Part shown: positions 49,318 to 58,908 of the stretch, one piece after another
Numbering within the stretch: the first letter of the stretch is position 1
How the letters are laid out: every line of letters begins with the position of its first letter
NCBI GenBank assembly: GCA_031551775.1
Contig: JAVBND010000067.1
Location: 5,393 to 69,392, forward strand
Source of the DNA: Anaerozeibacter sp031551775
GTDB lineage: Bacteria > Bacillota > Clostridia > Christensenellales > Aristaeellaceae
DNA: 64,000 nucleotides
Direction of reading: 5' to 3'
Notes under the pieces: generated by a model
Database searches by the model: none
What the model was told of the DNA's origin: nothing
What the model saw: only the letters and a program-made list of their open reading frames with translations
Position numbers and translations under genes: made by a program

Positions 49318-51608
49318 AAAAACGTCTCCATTTCAATCATGCCGTCCACAAACACGCGCGCCGTCACCGCGCCCGAACGGTCGGTCCTGAAAACATCCGC
49401 GCCGGCGTTTTCTATGAGCTCAAGCAGCGCGGGGGCGGGATGCCCATAGCCGTTGCGGCCCACTGAAATCACCGCCGCGCGCGGCCTCAGCGCCCTGAGT
49501 AAGAACGTGGAGTTGGACTGCGCCGAGCCGTGGTGCGATATCTTGACTACCTGGCATTCACCCGGCGGTTCCGGTTCGCCCTTTATTGGCAGGTCGCCCG
49601 CGATCATCGCCGCGCCTTCCCCGTATTGGACGCGCAGCATGAGCGAGGCTTGATTGGCCTCCTTGGGCGACTGACCCGCTGGAGGCGCATGGATCGTCAC
49701 CGTCACGCCATCCGACAGCGCCACGCGATCGCCTGCCCAGAGATAGCGAATTTCGCTGCCTTTGCGCGCCGCCGCTTCCACCATTTCCATGACGCCCGGG
49801 TCGGCGTCGCTCAACTGATTCCAGCAACCGGGCAGGTAGATGACCGGCACGAAGCGCGAAGCGAGCAGTTCCTTGAGCCCTCCGGCGTGGTCCGAATGCG
49901 GGTGGGTCAGGAACACGCCGTCCACCTGCCGCCCGGTATAGCGCGCGTAATCGTCCGCCGGCGAAGATTCCTCGCCCAGATCCGCGAAGTACAGTTTTCC
50001 CTCGGCGCTCAGCGCCGCCGAGTCGGCTTGTCCGGCGTCAAAAAAGATGATCTCAAGCCCCTTGGGCACCATAAGGCGGCCATATCCAAACACGACAAGG
50101 ACGAGCGCCACCGGCGAGAGCACCAGCGCGCGGCCCAGCCAGGCGGGCAACCTGATGTAGGGCGAGGCCAGGAAGCAAAGCGCGGCACACGCCGCGCAAA
50201 TCAGCCACGGCCACGCGCCGCAGGCAATCACGGCTCCCGGCAGCCCCGAAACCAACGCGGTCAGCCCATGAAGCGCCTTGAGGCACACAAGCCCCGGCAG
50301 CGAAATTGCGTAAACCGCGAGCGGCGCGAGTGCCTGAAGCGCCACGGAAGCCGCCAGTACCGGCAGCGCCAGCGTCGAGAGCGGCACGGCGACGAGGTTG
50401 GTCAGGACGGCATAGGGCGTGATCGCCCCATACATGGAGCACACGGCGGGCAATGTGGCAATCTGCGCCGCGAGCGATATCGCCAGTGGGTCCAGTGCGA
50501 AGCGCCGTATGAAGCGCACAAAGCCGCGTTCCCCGCGCTTGGGCAAAAGCCTGAGTCGCGGCGCGAGCAGCAAAATGCCTCCGATGGCCGAAAAGGACAG
50601 GATCAGCCCCGGATCACCGATCGAAAGCGGGTTGACCGCAAGCAAAATGAGCAGCGCCGCCATCAAGGCGGTCAGCGAATCATAGGGCCGCCCGGTCAGG
50701 CGCGCGCCGCCTGTCAACACAAACATCAAAGCCGCGCGCACCGCCGACGCCGGCAATCCCACGAGCACGGCGTAGAGCACAGTGAGCGGCGCTGTGACAA
50801 AGAACGCGGTCTTTCTGGAAGCGCCAAGGCGCCTGAGCAGCCACGCGATGGCCTCGGCCAGGCAGGCAATATGCAGACCCGATACAGCCAGCAGGTGCGC
50901 GACACCCGCCGCGCGAAACCCGTCAAGCAAATCCTCCGGCAGCGCGCCCTTGTCGCCGAGCAAGATCGAGCGCGCGAGCGGCGCATCCTCGCCGTAGAGC
51001 GCGTCCAGCTTTTCCCCGATCGCCGCGCGCAAGTGTTCGATCACGAGCCCCGGCGAAAAATTCGCGCCCGCTTGAACTTCGGTCGTGCCCTGCTTGCTCG
51101 TGGCGCATAGCCTTACGCCGCGCCGGGCGAGGTATTCGGCGAAGTCAAACCCGCCGGGGTTGCGCCTCCCCTGGGGCCGCCAAGTCTCGCACAGGGCCGT
51201 GACCGTATCGCCCACCTGAACTTCTATCGGATCGTAGCAATACAGCCTTATCTTCGCGTCCACGCGCTTCCCGTCGATTGAGGCTTGGCTCAGCGTCATC
51301 ACCACGCGCGTCTCTTCAACGCTGGGCGCCTGCGAAACGCGCCCGGAGATTGCGGCAAGCGCCGCCGGCTGCGGTCCGGGCAACTGGGATAACGCCGCCG
51401 CGCCCCACGCGCCCACGAGCAGCAGCAAGGCGAACGGCAAGACCGCGTGCGCCTTGATCAGCAGGCAAAACCCGATCAGCGCCGCCAGCCCCGAAAAAAT
51501 CCACGCGGGCGCGTCCCCGGCATAGCCGATGACTGCCCCCAGCGCAAAAAGCGCCGCCGCCAACACAAGCGGCCGCTTTGCCATGAAGCGCTCGATCACT
51601 CTTTCCAT
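49314..51608 (-). CDS. comEC: DNA internalization protein ComEC/Rec2
   Basis: A 764-residue membrane channel that takes up single-stranded DNA. An N-terminal OB-like domain (DUF4131) with two helices is followed by the Competence domain with many membrane segments (SILLGDKGALPEDLLDGFRAA region), and a C-terminal metallo-beta-lactamase domain (FLTHPHSDHAGGLKELL, KISHHGS). Start uncertain: the ATG at 51608 lies only eight bases after a -10-like TATACT, so the message may be leaderless; ATG 51584 is an alternative. No comEA or comEB is adjacent. Confidence 0.92.
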   Translation of the reverse strand: MERVIERFMAKRPLVLAAALFALGAVIGYAGDAPAWIFSGLAALIGFCLLIKAHAVLPFALLLLVGAWGAAALSQLPGPQPAALAAISGRVSQAPSVEETRVVMTLSQASIDGKRVDAKIRLYCYDPIEVQVGDTVTALCETWRPQGRRNPGGFDFAEYLARRGVRLCATSKQGTTEVQAGANFSPGLVIEHLRAAIGEKLDALYGEDAPLARSILLGDKGALPEDLLDGFRAAGVAHLLAVSGLHIACLAEAIAWLLRRLGASRKTAFFVTAPLTVLYAVLVGLPASAVRAALMFVLTGGARLTGRPYDSLTALMAALLILLAVNPLSIGDPGLILSFSAIGGILLLAPRLRLLPKRGERGFVRFIRRFALDPLAISLAAQIATLPAVCSMYGAITPYAVLTNLVAVPLSTLALPVLAASVALQALAPLAVYAISLPGLVCLKALHGLTALVSGLPGAVIACGAWPWLICAACAALCFLASPYIRLPAWLGRALVLSPVALVLVVFGYGRLMVPKGLEIIFFDAGQADSAALSAEGKLYFADLGEESSPADDYARYTGRQVDGVFLTHPHSDHAGGLKELLASRFVPVIYLPGCWNQLSDADPGVMEMVEAAARKGSEIRYLWAGDRVALSDGVTVTIHAPPAGQSPKEANQASLMLRVQYGEGAAMIAGDLPIKGEPEPPGECQVVKISHHGSAQSNSTFLLRALRPRAAVISVGRNGYGHPAPALLELIENAGADVFRTDRSGAVTARVFVDGMIEMETFL

Positions 51609-51699
51609 ATTGGTTAGTATACCATCAAAAGCGCTCGAGGAAAAGAGCATCAGAACGTTTTGCGTGAAGCCGCATACGATACAATGAGGGAGTGATGTT

Positions 51700-53442
51700 A
51701 TGCAATATCTGGGTTTATTTTTTACGCGTCAGCCGCAAGCGCTGTTCGGGGCACTCGACGCGCCTTACGCGATGCTGGGCCGCCACGCGCTTTGCGCGCG
51801 GGACAGTGTGACCGACGGCGGAGCAATGGCCTGCGCGGTGGGTTTCTTAAGAAACGAACGCTCGCTCAAGGAACGCTTTGAGGATGAAGGCGTGCGCGTG
51901 GACCCGTCAAACACCCTCGCGGCGCTGGTGCTGGCGGCATACAGGCTGTGGGGTGACAAATACCCCGAGCACCTTGAGGGGCCAATCGCGAGCGTCGTCG
52001 TCGATCAGGATGCGTCAAGGCTGATCCTGAGCCGGGACCGGATGGGTGAAAAGAGTGTATTCTACATAGCGCGCGGCACATCGGTCGCGTTCTCGGATCA
52101 CCCGTCGGCGCTGCTCGACGCGCCGTTTGCCGAGCGCGGCGTGAACGAGACGGGCTTGAAGGAGCTGTTTGCGCTGGGCCCCGCGCGGACTCCGGGGCTT
52201 ACGCCCATCGCGGGCCTGATGGCGCTCGAGCCCGGCAGCACGCTGATCGCGGATGGCACGGGCCAAAAAATCAAGCGCTACTTCCGGCTGGAAGCGCGCG
52301 AACATGAAGACAGCCTGGAACGCACAATTGAACAGGTGCGCGCGCTGACCGAAGACGCGCTTGCGGAGGTTTTGTGGACCGGCCCCGCCAGCATGCTGTC
52401 GGGCGGGATCGACTCCACGGTGCTCAGCGCCCTGACGAGTCGCGCCGCGCAGGGACGGCTACACACGTGGTCGGTGGGCTATGATGATGACGAGAAGTAT
52501 TTCACACAAAACGACTACCAGCACGAGCGCGATCAGCCCTTTATCGATCAGGCGGTGCGCTTGCTGGGAGCGGATCACCGGTCGGTCAAGCTCAACCCGA
52601 AGAGCCTTTTTAGCGCCTTGCACGAAGCCATGACGGCGCGCGGAATGCCGGGCATGGCGGATGTGGACAGTTCGCTCATGCTCTTTGCGCGCGCGATCGC
52701 CGAGCGCGACCGGTTCGTGCTCTCGGGCGAATGCGGAGACGAGGTATTCGGTGGCTATCCGTGGTTCCACAGGAGCGAATTGATCGCGCGGGACGGCTTC
52801 CCATGGTCGGGCTCTTTGATGCTGCGCGAATCCATCCTCAAAAAGAGCGTGCGGGATAAGTTAAAGCTTTCCGAGTACGCGGCGGCGCGCTATCACGAGG
52901 CGGCGGGCAAGCAGCCCAGGCTTTCAAGCGAGAGCGACGAGGACGCGCGGCTCAGGCTCCTGCACGGGCTGTGCATCGAGTGGTTCATGCCGGTACTGCA
53001 GGAGCGCGCCGGAGCGATGTGCGGCTCAGGCGGCGTAACGGTGCTCACGCCCTACTCGGACGACCGGCTGGCGCAATACGTGTACAACGTGCCCTGGGCG
53101 ATCAAGAACCTGGGCGGGCACGAGAAGGGGCTGCTGCGCGAGGCGATGAAGGATCTTTTGCCCGATTCCCTGCTCAAGCGCAGAAAGAGCCCCTACCCCA
53201 AGACCCACCATCCCGCCTATGCGCATCTGGTGATGGAGGAAATGGACAGGGTGCTCAAGGATCGGACCTCGCCGATATTGGAGGTCATCGACGAGAAGGC
53301 GGTTCAGGGGCTCATGGCAAGCGGACTGCGCGCGTCGGACACGCCCTGGTTCGGCCAACTGATGACCGGGCCGCAGATGCTGGCGTACCTGCTCCAGGTC
53401 AACGACTGGCTGAAGACGTATGACCTTTCAATTGATATCTGA
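51700..53442 (+). CDS. asnB: Asparagine synthetase B-like protein lacking the glutaminase cysteine
   Basis: A 580-residue protein with an N-terminal Ntn-type domain (1-190) and a C-terminal ATP-pyrophosphatase synthetase domain with SGGIDSTVLSAL and SGECGDEVFGGYPWF. Normal AsnB begins MCG, with Cys2 as the glutaminase nucleophile; this one begins MQYLG, so glutamine hydrolysis should be lost and ammonia, or another substrate, used. The rest of the Ntn domain is conserved. A GAGGGAG site precedes the ATG and a strong terminator follows. Confidence 0.85.
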   Translation: MQYLGLFFTRQPQALFGALDAPYAMLGRHALCARDSVTDGGAMACAVGFLRNERSLKERFEDEGVRVDPSNTLAALVLAAYRLWGDKYPEHLEGPIASVVVDQDASRLILSRDRMGEKSVFYIARGTSVAFSDHPSALLDAPFAERGVNETGLKELFALGPARTPGLTPIAGLMALEPGSTLIADGTGQKIKRYFRLEAREHEDSLERTIEQVRALTEDALAEVLWTGPASMLSGGIDSTVLSALTSRAAQGRLHTWSVGYDDDEKYFTQNDYQHERDQPFIDQAVRLLGADHRSVKLNPKSLFSALHEAMTARGMPGMADVDSSLMLFARAIAERDRFVLSGECGDEVFGGYPWFHRSELIARDGFPWSGSLMLRESILKKSVRDKLKLSEYAAARYHEAAGKQPRLSSESDEDARLRLLHGLCIEWFMPVLQERAGAMCGSGGVTVLTPYSDDRLAQYVYNVPWAIKNLGGHEKGLLREAMKDLLPDSLLKRRKSPYPKTHHPAYAHLVMEEMDRVLKDRTSPILEVIDEKAVQGLMASGLRASDTPWFGQLMTGPQMLAYLLQVNDWLKTYDLSIDI

Positions 53443-53489
53443 CACAAAATTGTCTGATCTTTAAATCGGCATACACAATCCCGTGAAAC

Positions 53490-53529
53490 AAGCAAAAGGC
53501 CCAAACCGCATGATCTGGGCCTTTTGCTT
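53490..53529. terminator. Terminator after the asparagine synthetase-like gene
   Basis: 14-base perfect arms AAGCAAAAGGCCCA (53490-53503) and its complement (53516-53529) around a 12-base loop. The stem is AAAA-rich on the left and TTTT-rich on the right. Confidence 0.85.
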
Positions 53530-53570
53530 TGGCTATGCATCCGATACCGCCCCGACCAAGCCGCGCAAGG

Positions 53571-53927
53571 TCAGCGCACCTTGGTCAGCCTGCCCGCGTC
53601 CATTTCATGTACGCTGTCGCACAGCTCGGCGATGTCCTCCCTGCTGTGGCTTGCCAGCAGGATGGTCTTGCCCCCGCGCCTTTAAGGCAACTTTCTGACA
53701 TCCCTTACGCCCCCGTTGTCCAGACCGTTCATCGGCTCATCCAGGATCAGCAAATCGGGGTCCTCCACGTGGTGAAGGTACAATACGCTGGCTACCCCCA
53801 CGAAGTATACTTCCTGCACGATCCCAAGTATCCGTATGCCGGTAATCATGAGGATTGCCAGCGCAAACCGGGGCGCGCAAAGGCATCGAACCATGTCCGA
53901 GCGCAACGACTGCCACCAGTTTTTCAT
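53571..53927 (-). pseudogene. Remnant of an ABC exporter: permease start fused to ATPase end
   Basis: The frame opens after GGAGGG with MKNWWQSLRSDMVRCLCAPR and a hydrophobic segment typical of an ABC-2 type permease, then jumps at about residue 53 to LLILDEPMNGLDN, the Walker B/D-loop of an ABC ATPase. A TAA at 53682-53684 interrupts it, and the same frame continues GGKTILLASHSREDIAELCD, the end of the ATPase, to TGA at 53571-53573. So two genes were joined by deletion and then stopped. Not functional. Confidence 0.75.
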
Positions 53928-53941
53928 GGAAGGTTTCCCTC

Positions 53942-54071
53942 CTAAAACAGCATCTCGCCGCTGCGCGCGTCAAACGCGATCCACGCTTCCGCCACATAGG
54001 CGCCGTCCCCGCCGTATTCCCGTACCACGCGGCAGCACCATGCCGGAATCAACCAAAGCGCGTCGTCGCAT
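53942..54071 (-). pseudogene. C-terminal fragment of an exported-protein gene
   Basis: In the same locus a frame ending at 53942 reads DALWLIPAWCC, then GAYVAEAWIAFDARSGEML, the look of the end of a beta-rich secreted protein. It lacks a start and an upstream body, being cut off beside the rsmH promoter. Probably a relic of the same lost ABC transporter locus. Confidence 0.45.
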
Positions 54072-54130
54072 AAACCATGCCCCGCACAAAGGCATCCGCC
54101 GCGTATTGGTCCGTTGACATCATTCTTCCC

Positions 54131-54160
54131 TTGCCCGCGTCCGTCCCGCCATGGTATACT
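54131..54160 (+). promoter_or_regulatory. Promoter of rsmH-tgt
   Basis: TTGCCC (54131-54136), 18 bases, TATACT (54155-54160), with the start site near 54167, a short leader before ATG 54191. Confidence 0.6.
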
Positions 54161-54190
54161 AACGGCATCATGAAAGGCGGGAGCGACCCG

Positions 54191-55135
54191 ATGGAATTTC
54201 ACCACTTGCCGGTTTTGCTGGAAGAATGCCTGACCGGCCTTGCCATAAAGACAGACGGCATTTACCTGGATGGGACGCTGGGCGGCGGCGGGCATTCCGC
54301 CCAAATCCTTAAGCGCCTGGGCGCGTCGGGCCGCCTCTTGGGCATCGACCGCGATGAAAACGCGCTTGACGCCGCGTCAAAGCGCATAAGCGACCCGCGC
54401 TTTACGCCCGTGCGCGGCAACTTCCACGACGTGAAAGCGCTGCTTCATGAAGCGGGCGTAAGCGCGCTCGACGGAGTGCTCGTGGACCTGGGCGTTTCGA
54501 GCCATCAACTGGACGAGCGAGCGCGCGGCTTCTCCTACCAGGGAGACGCGCCGCTCGACATGCGCATGGACCGGCGGCAAAGCCTCACCGCGGCCGCAAT
54601 CGTCAACGGGTGGAGCGAAGACGCCATCACCCGCGTCCTGCGCGATTACGGCGAGGAAAGCTGGGCGCGGCAGATCGCGCGGGTCGTGTGCGACCGGCGG
54701 CAAAAGGAGCCCATTGAAACCACTTCTCAGCTGGTCGCGATGATCGATGCGGCGGTGCCCAAAAAAGTGCGCGCCAAGGACGGCTCGCACCCGGCCCGGC
54801 GCACGTTTCAGGCACTGCGCATTGCGGTCAACGATGAACTGGAGCCGCTTTCGGGCGCTTTGTTTGATTTTGTGGACCTGCTGAAACCCGGCGGGCGCCT
54901 GTGCGTGATCGCGTTTCATTCGCTTGAGGACAGGATCGTCAAGAACGCGATGCGGGGCATGAGCGACCCGTGTACGTGTCCCAAGCACATGCCCGTGTGC
55001 GTATGCGGAAGAAAGGCAACGGTCAAACTCATCACGCGCAAGCCCATTACGGCAAGCGAAGCGGAGCTTGCCGCAAACCCGCGCGCGCGCAGTGCGACGC
55101 TGCGGATATGCGAGAAGTTGGAGGCGTCCCCATGA
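54191..55135 (+). CDS. rsmH: 16S rRNA m4C1402 methyltransferase RsmH (MraW)
   Basis: A 314-residue SAM-dependent methyltransferase of 16S rRNA C1402. SAM-binding motifs GTLGGGGHSAQIL and GIDRDENALDAA are intact, as are VDLGVSSHQLD and RTFQALRIAVN and the CTCPKHMPVCVCG end. The start at 54191 follows AAGGCGGGAG. In most bacteria rsmH sits in the mraZ-ftsL-pbp division cluster; here it is alone and runs straight into tgt, with which it overlaps by four bases. Confidence 0.95.
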   Translation: MEFHHLPVLLEECLTGLAIKTDGIYLDGTLGGGGHSAQILKRLGASGRLLGIDRDENALDAASKRISDPRFTPVRGNFHDVKALLHEAGVSALDGVLVDLGVSSHQLDERARGFSYQGDAPLDMRMDRRQSLTAAAIVNGWSEDAITRVLRDYGEESWARQIARVVCDRRQKEPIETTSQLVAMIDAAVPKKVRAKDGSHPARRTFQALRIAVNDELEPLSGALFDFVDLLKPGGRLCVIAFHSLEDRIVKNAMRGMSDPCTCPKHMPVCVCGRKATVKLITRKPITASEAELAANPRARSATLRICEKLEASP

Positions 55136-56217
55136 AAGAACTTGTAACGCGGCGCGGGTCGGTCAGGCTGCCCGCGTTTTTCCCCGACGCAACCTACGGC
55201 GCGGTGCGCGCGACCGGGTTTGAGGACGTTGAAAACGCGCGCCTTGAGGGCGTGGTGATGAACAGCTACCACCTCATTAACCGGCCCGGCGCGAAGCTGA
55301 TCAAGCGCCTGGGCGGGCTTCACCGCTTCACCGGTTACCCCGGAACCATCCTGACCGATTCGGGCGGGTTTCAGCTCTTTTCACTCATCCGCGAGAACAG
55401 CGCCTATGGCGAGATCCGCGAAAATGAAATCATCTTCCGGCCCGATCAGGGCGCGGAAAAGATGATCTTCACGCCCGAAAAGTGCATTCAGGCGCAGCTT
55501 CAGTACGATAGCGACATCGTGATGGCGCTCGACGTATGCACACACCCGGACGACCCAAGCGAAGCGCAGCGGCGTTCGGTGGAACTGACGGTCAAGTGGG
55601 GCGAGCGGTGCCGAGCGGAGTTTGACAAGCTGACGCGCACAATGAAGGGCGAGAAACCGCTCTTGTTCGGGATCGTGCAGGGCGGCAGCGACCGGGCCAT
55701 GCGCCTTGAGTGCGGGCGGCGGCTTGATGAGATCGGATTTGACGGGTACGGGTTTGGCGGATGGCCGCTGGGAAGCGACGGGACGCTCAGGGACGACATC
55801 CTGCAAGCGGCCTGCGACGCGATGCCCGAGGGCAAGGTAAAGTACGCGATGGGTCTGGGCCGTCCGGAGGAGATTGTCCGGTGCGTGAAGATGGGATATT
55901 CGCTGTTTGACTGCGTGATTCCGACGCGCGAAGCGCGGCATCAGCGGCTGTATACGTTTAAGAAAGGCTCAGAGAATCGGGACGCGGTCATGCGGGAGGA
56001 CGGCAAGTTCTACGCGTTTTATTACGCGCTCGACGACGAGCACAGGAGCGAAGGCGGGCCGATTGACGAAGGGTGCGGTTGCGCGCTGTGCAAAAACCAT
56101 TCGCGCGCGTACCTGCACCACCTGTTCAAGGTGGGCGATCATCAGGCGCTCAGGCTCGCGACGGCGCACAACCTAAGGTTTTATCAGCGCGTGATGGAGT
56201 TGCTCCAAGGCGAATAG
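55132..56217 (+). CDS. tgt: tRNA-guanine transglycosylase family protein
   Basis: A 361-residue TIM-barrel transglycosylase that exchanges guanine for a 7-deazaguanine in tRNA. Active-site Asp in TDSGGFQLFS, GIVQGG, the second Asp region in DCVIPTREARH, and the zinc site CGCALCKNHSRAYLHHL with a later His in ATAHNLRF are present. Some signature segments differ from standard Tgt (GGWPLGSDG for GGLAVGE, ARHQR for ARNG), so it could be a paralogue with another tRNA or base. The ATG overlaps the rsmH stop (ATGA). Confidence 0.85.
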   Translation: MKELVTRRGSVRLPAFFPDATYGAVRATGFEDVENARLEGVVMNSYHLINRPGAKLIKRLGGLHRFTGYPGTILTDSGGFQLFSLIRENSAYGEIRENEIIFRPDQGAEKMIFTPEKCIQAQLQYDSDIVMALDVCTHPDDPSEAQRRSVELTVKWGERCRAEFDKLTRTMKGEKPLLFGIVQGGSDRAMRLECGRRLDEIGFDGYGFGGWPLGSDGTLRDDILQAACDAMPEGKVKYAMGLGRPEEIVRCVKMGYSLFDCVIPTREARHQRLYTFKKGSENRDAVMREDGKFYAFYYALDDEHRSEGGPIDEGCGCALCKNHSRAYLHHLFKVGDHQALRLATAHNLRFYQRVMELLQGE

Positions 56218-56390
56218 CAAGCCCGGCGCAAATCCGCGCGTGAGCGCTCATGGGATTCTCAAGGGCAAAGTCCTTGAGCGGGCCGGGGCAGCGCCCGCGT
56301 CCCCCCCGTCCCCAGCGCAACCCCGCGCCGCCGTCAAGCGTCCCAAGCGTCAGGACCGAAGCGCCCCGGGCGCGACGCGGCGGCGCGGGA

Positions 56391-57494
56391 TTATGAAGAA
56401 CGGGAGAAACCGGGCGCATGGATCGAAATCGGCGTATATTCTCCTTCCGGAATATTGAGTTTCCATATCTGCCAAGTGTCCATCGTATATCCACTGCCAA
56501 CAATGAATGCGGTACCATCATCAAATACAACAAATCCAGGGTCAACGATTTCAATGTCAGAATGTTTCAATGTGTGCTTTCGCTCAACCTTGCGCGTACC
56601 CTTTTCAATAGACCAGACCAGCCAAACACCCTTAACTTGTTCGTCAAAATCACCCTCATTGAGAAAATATCGAAGGCCGGGAGAAAAGCCATACATCTCT
56701 TCCGTGTTAAACTCCCACTTTACCGGTTGCTTTTCTATCGCTGAGACGACCAATTTTTCAGATATAACGACACCCGCGTGATGCGTTCGACCAACCGAAT
56801 ATTTCTTGAACTTGGTGGGCAATCTTATCATTTCGTCATTCGGTAAAACAAGTTTTCGTCCGCGCAACAACCACACTCCGTCTTGCGCGACATAAGCCAA
56901 TTGGCCTTTTGCTTTAATTTCGCCAAAATTGCCTTCAATATCGACTTTTCTGTATCCAGCTGAGTTACTGTTATTATAATATACGCTTCCTTCCGCATCA
57001 ACAAACGCAAACAGCGTGACGATTGGGTCATCCCGCATTTCACTGATATCAACAATTTCGATTCTGCCATTTGTTACGACAAGAATATTTCTATAATGGG
57101 CATCGCTCATCGCCATGGATTTAAGGCCCGCGGAAAAAATGGGGTAATGCCATCCATGGTCCTTGTCAAATTTCAATTCATCGACAACAGAACCGGAGCT
57201 CGTCAACAACACCAATTTGTCCCCAAACAAAAGTACAATTTTTTCAATGCCCGGTAAAGAAAATACCTCAAGCTTTACGTCATCGCCATATCTGACTGAC
57301 CACGTTTCAACGGCGTCATGACCCAAAAGATTGTACATTGTAATCTCGGCATGTTCACCGTTGCTTTTCTTGAGCAAGAAATTCGTATCATTATATGATA
57401 TAATCCCTACCGACATCTGACGATTCGCGGCGTTTACCGCAGTGGGTATGCATATTATCAGTAAAACCAATATCATCAATCGTTTTCTTTTCAT
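56391..57494 (-). CDS. AT-rich secreted protein, beta-propeller-like, unknown function
   Basis: A 367-residue exported protein. Signal peptide at residues 1-22 (MKRKRLMILVLLIICIPTAVNA). The mature part consists of repeated short beta strands (KLEVFSLPGIEKIVLLFGDK, VVTNGRIEIVDISEM, LAYVAQDGVWLLRGRKL), suggesting a propeller of about six blades. Base composition is distinctly more AT-rich than its neighbours, which points to recent acquisition. AAGGCGGTG precedes the ATG at 57494. I do not recognise the family. The 173 bases before it (56218-56390) hold no gene. Confidence 0.65.
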   Translation of the reverse strand: MKRKRLMILVLLIICIPTAVNAANRQMSVGIISYNDTNFLLKKSNGEHAEITMYNLLGHDAVETWSVRYGDDVKLEVFSLPGIEKIVLLFGDKLVLLTSSGSVVDELKFDKDHGWHYPIFSAGLKSMAMSDAHYRNILVVTNGRIEIVDISEMRDDPIVTLFAFVDAEGSVYYNNSNSAGYRKVDIEGNFGEIKAKGQLAYVAQDGVWLLRGRKLVLPNDEMIRLPTKFKKYSVGRTHHAGVVISEKLVVSAIEKQPVKWEFNTEEMYGFSPGLRYFLNEGDFDEQVKGVWLVWSIEKGTRKVERKHTLKHSDIEIVDPGFVVFDDGTAFIVGSGYTMDTWQIWKLNIPEGEYTPISIHAPGFSRSS

Positions 57495-57660
57495 TTTATT
57501 CACCGCCTTTTTTCCAATGCTGTGAATCGTATCAGACACCCAAAGTGCTCACGTGATTACCAAAGGAAAGCCCATGGGGCGGCCCCTCCTTTCTTCCGCC
57601 GCAGGCGGCGGTCGGGCGCGCCCGCAAGAGAATCCCTTCGGCGCTCACGCGCGCTTTGCT

Positions 57661-58908
<1,248 letters not shown>

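Noticed and set aside
49530..51110. A 526-codon open frame antisense to comEC
   Set aside because: Arg- and Gln-rich, no homologous motif, and comEC itself is unmistakable.
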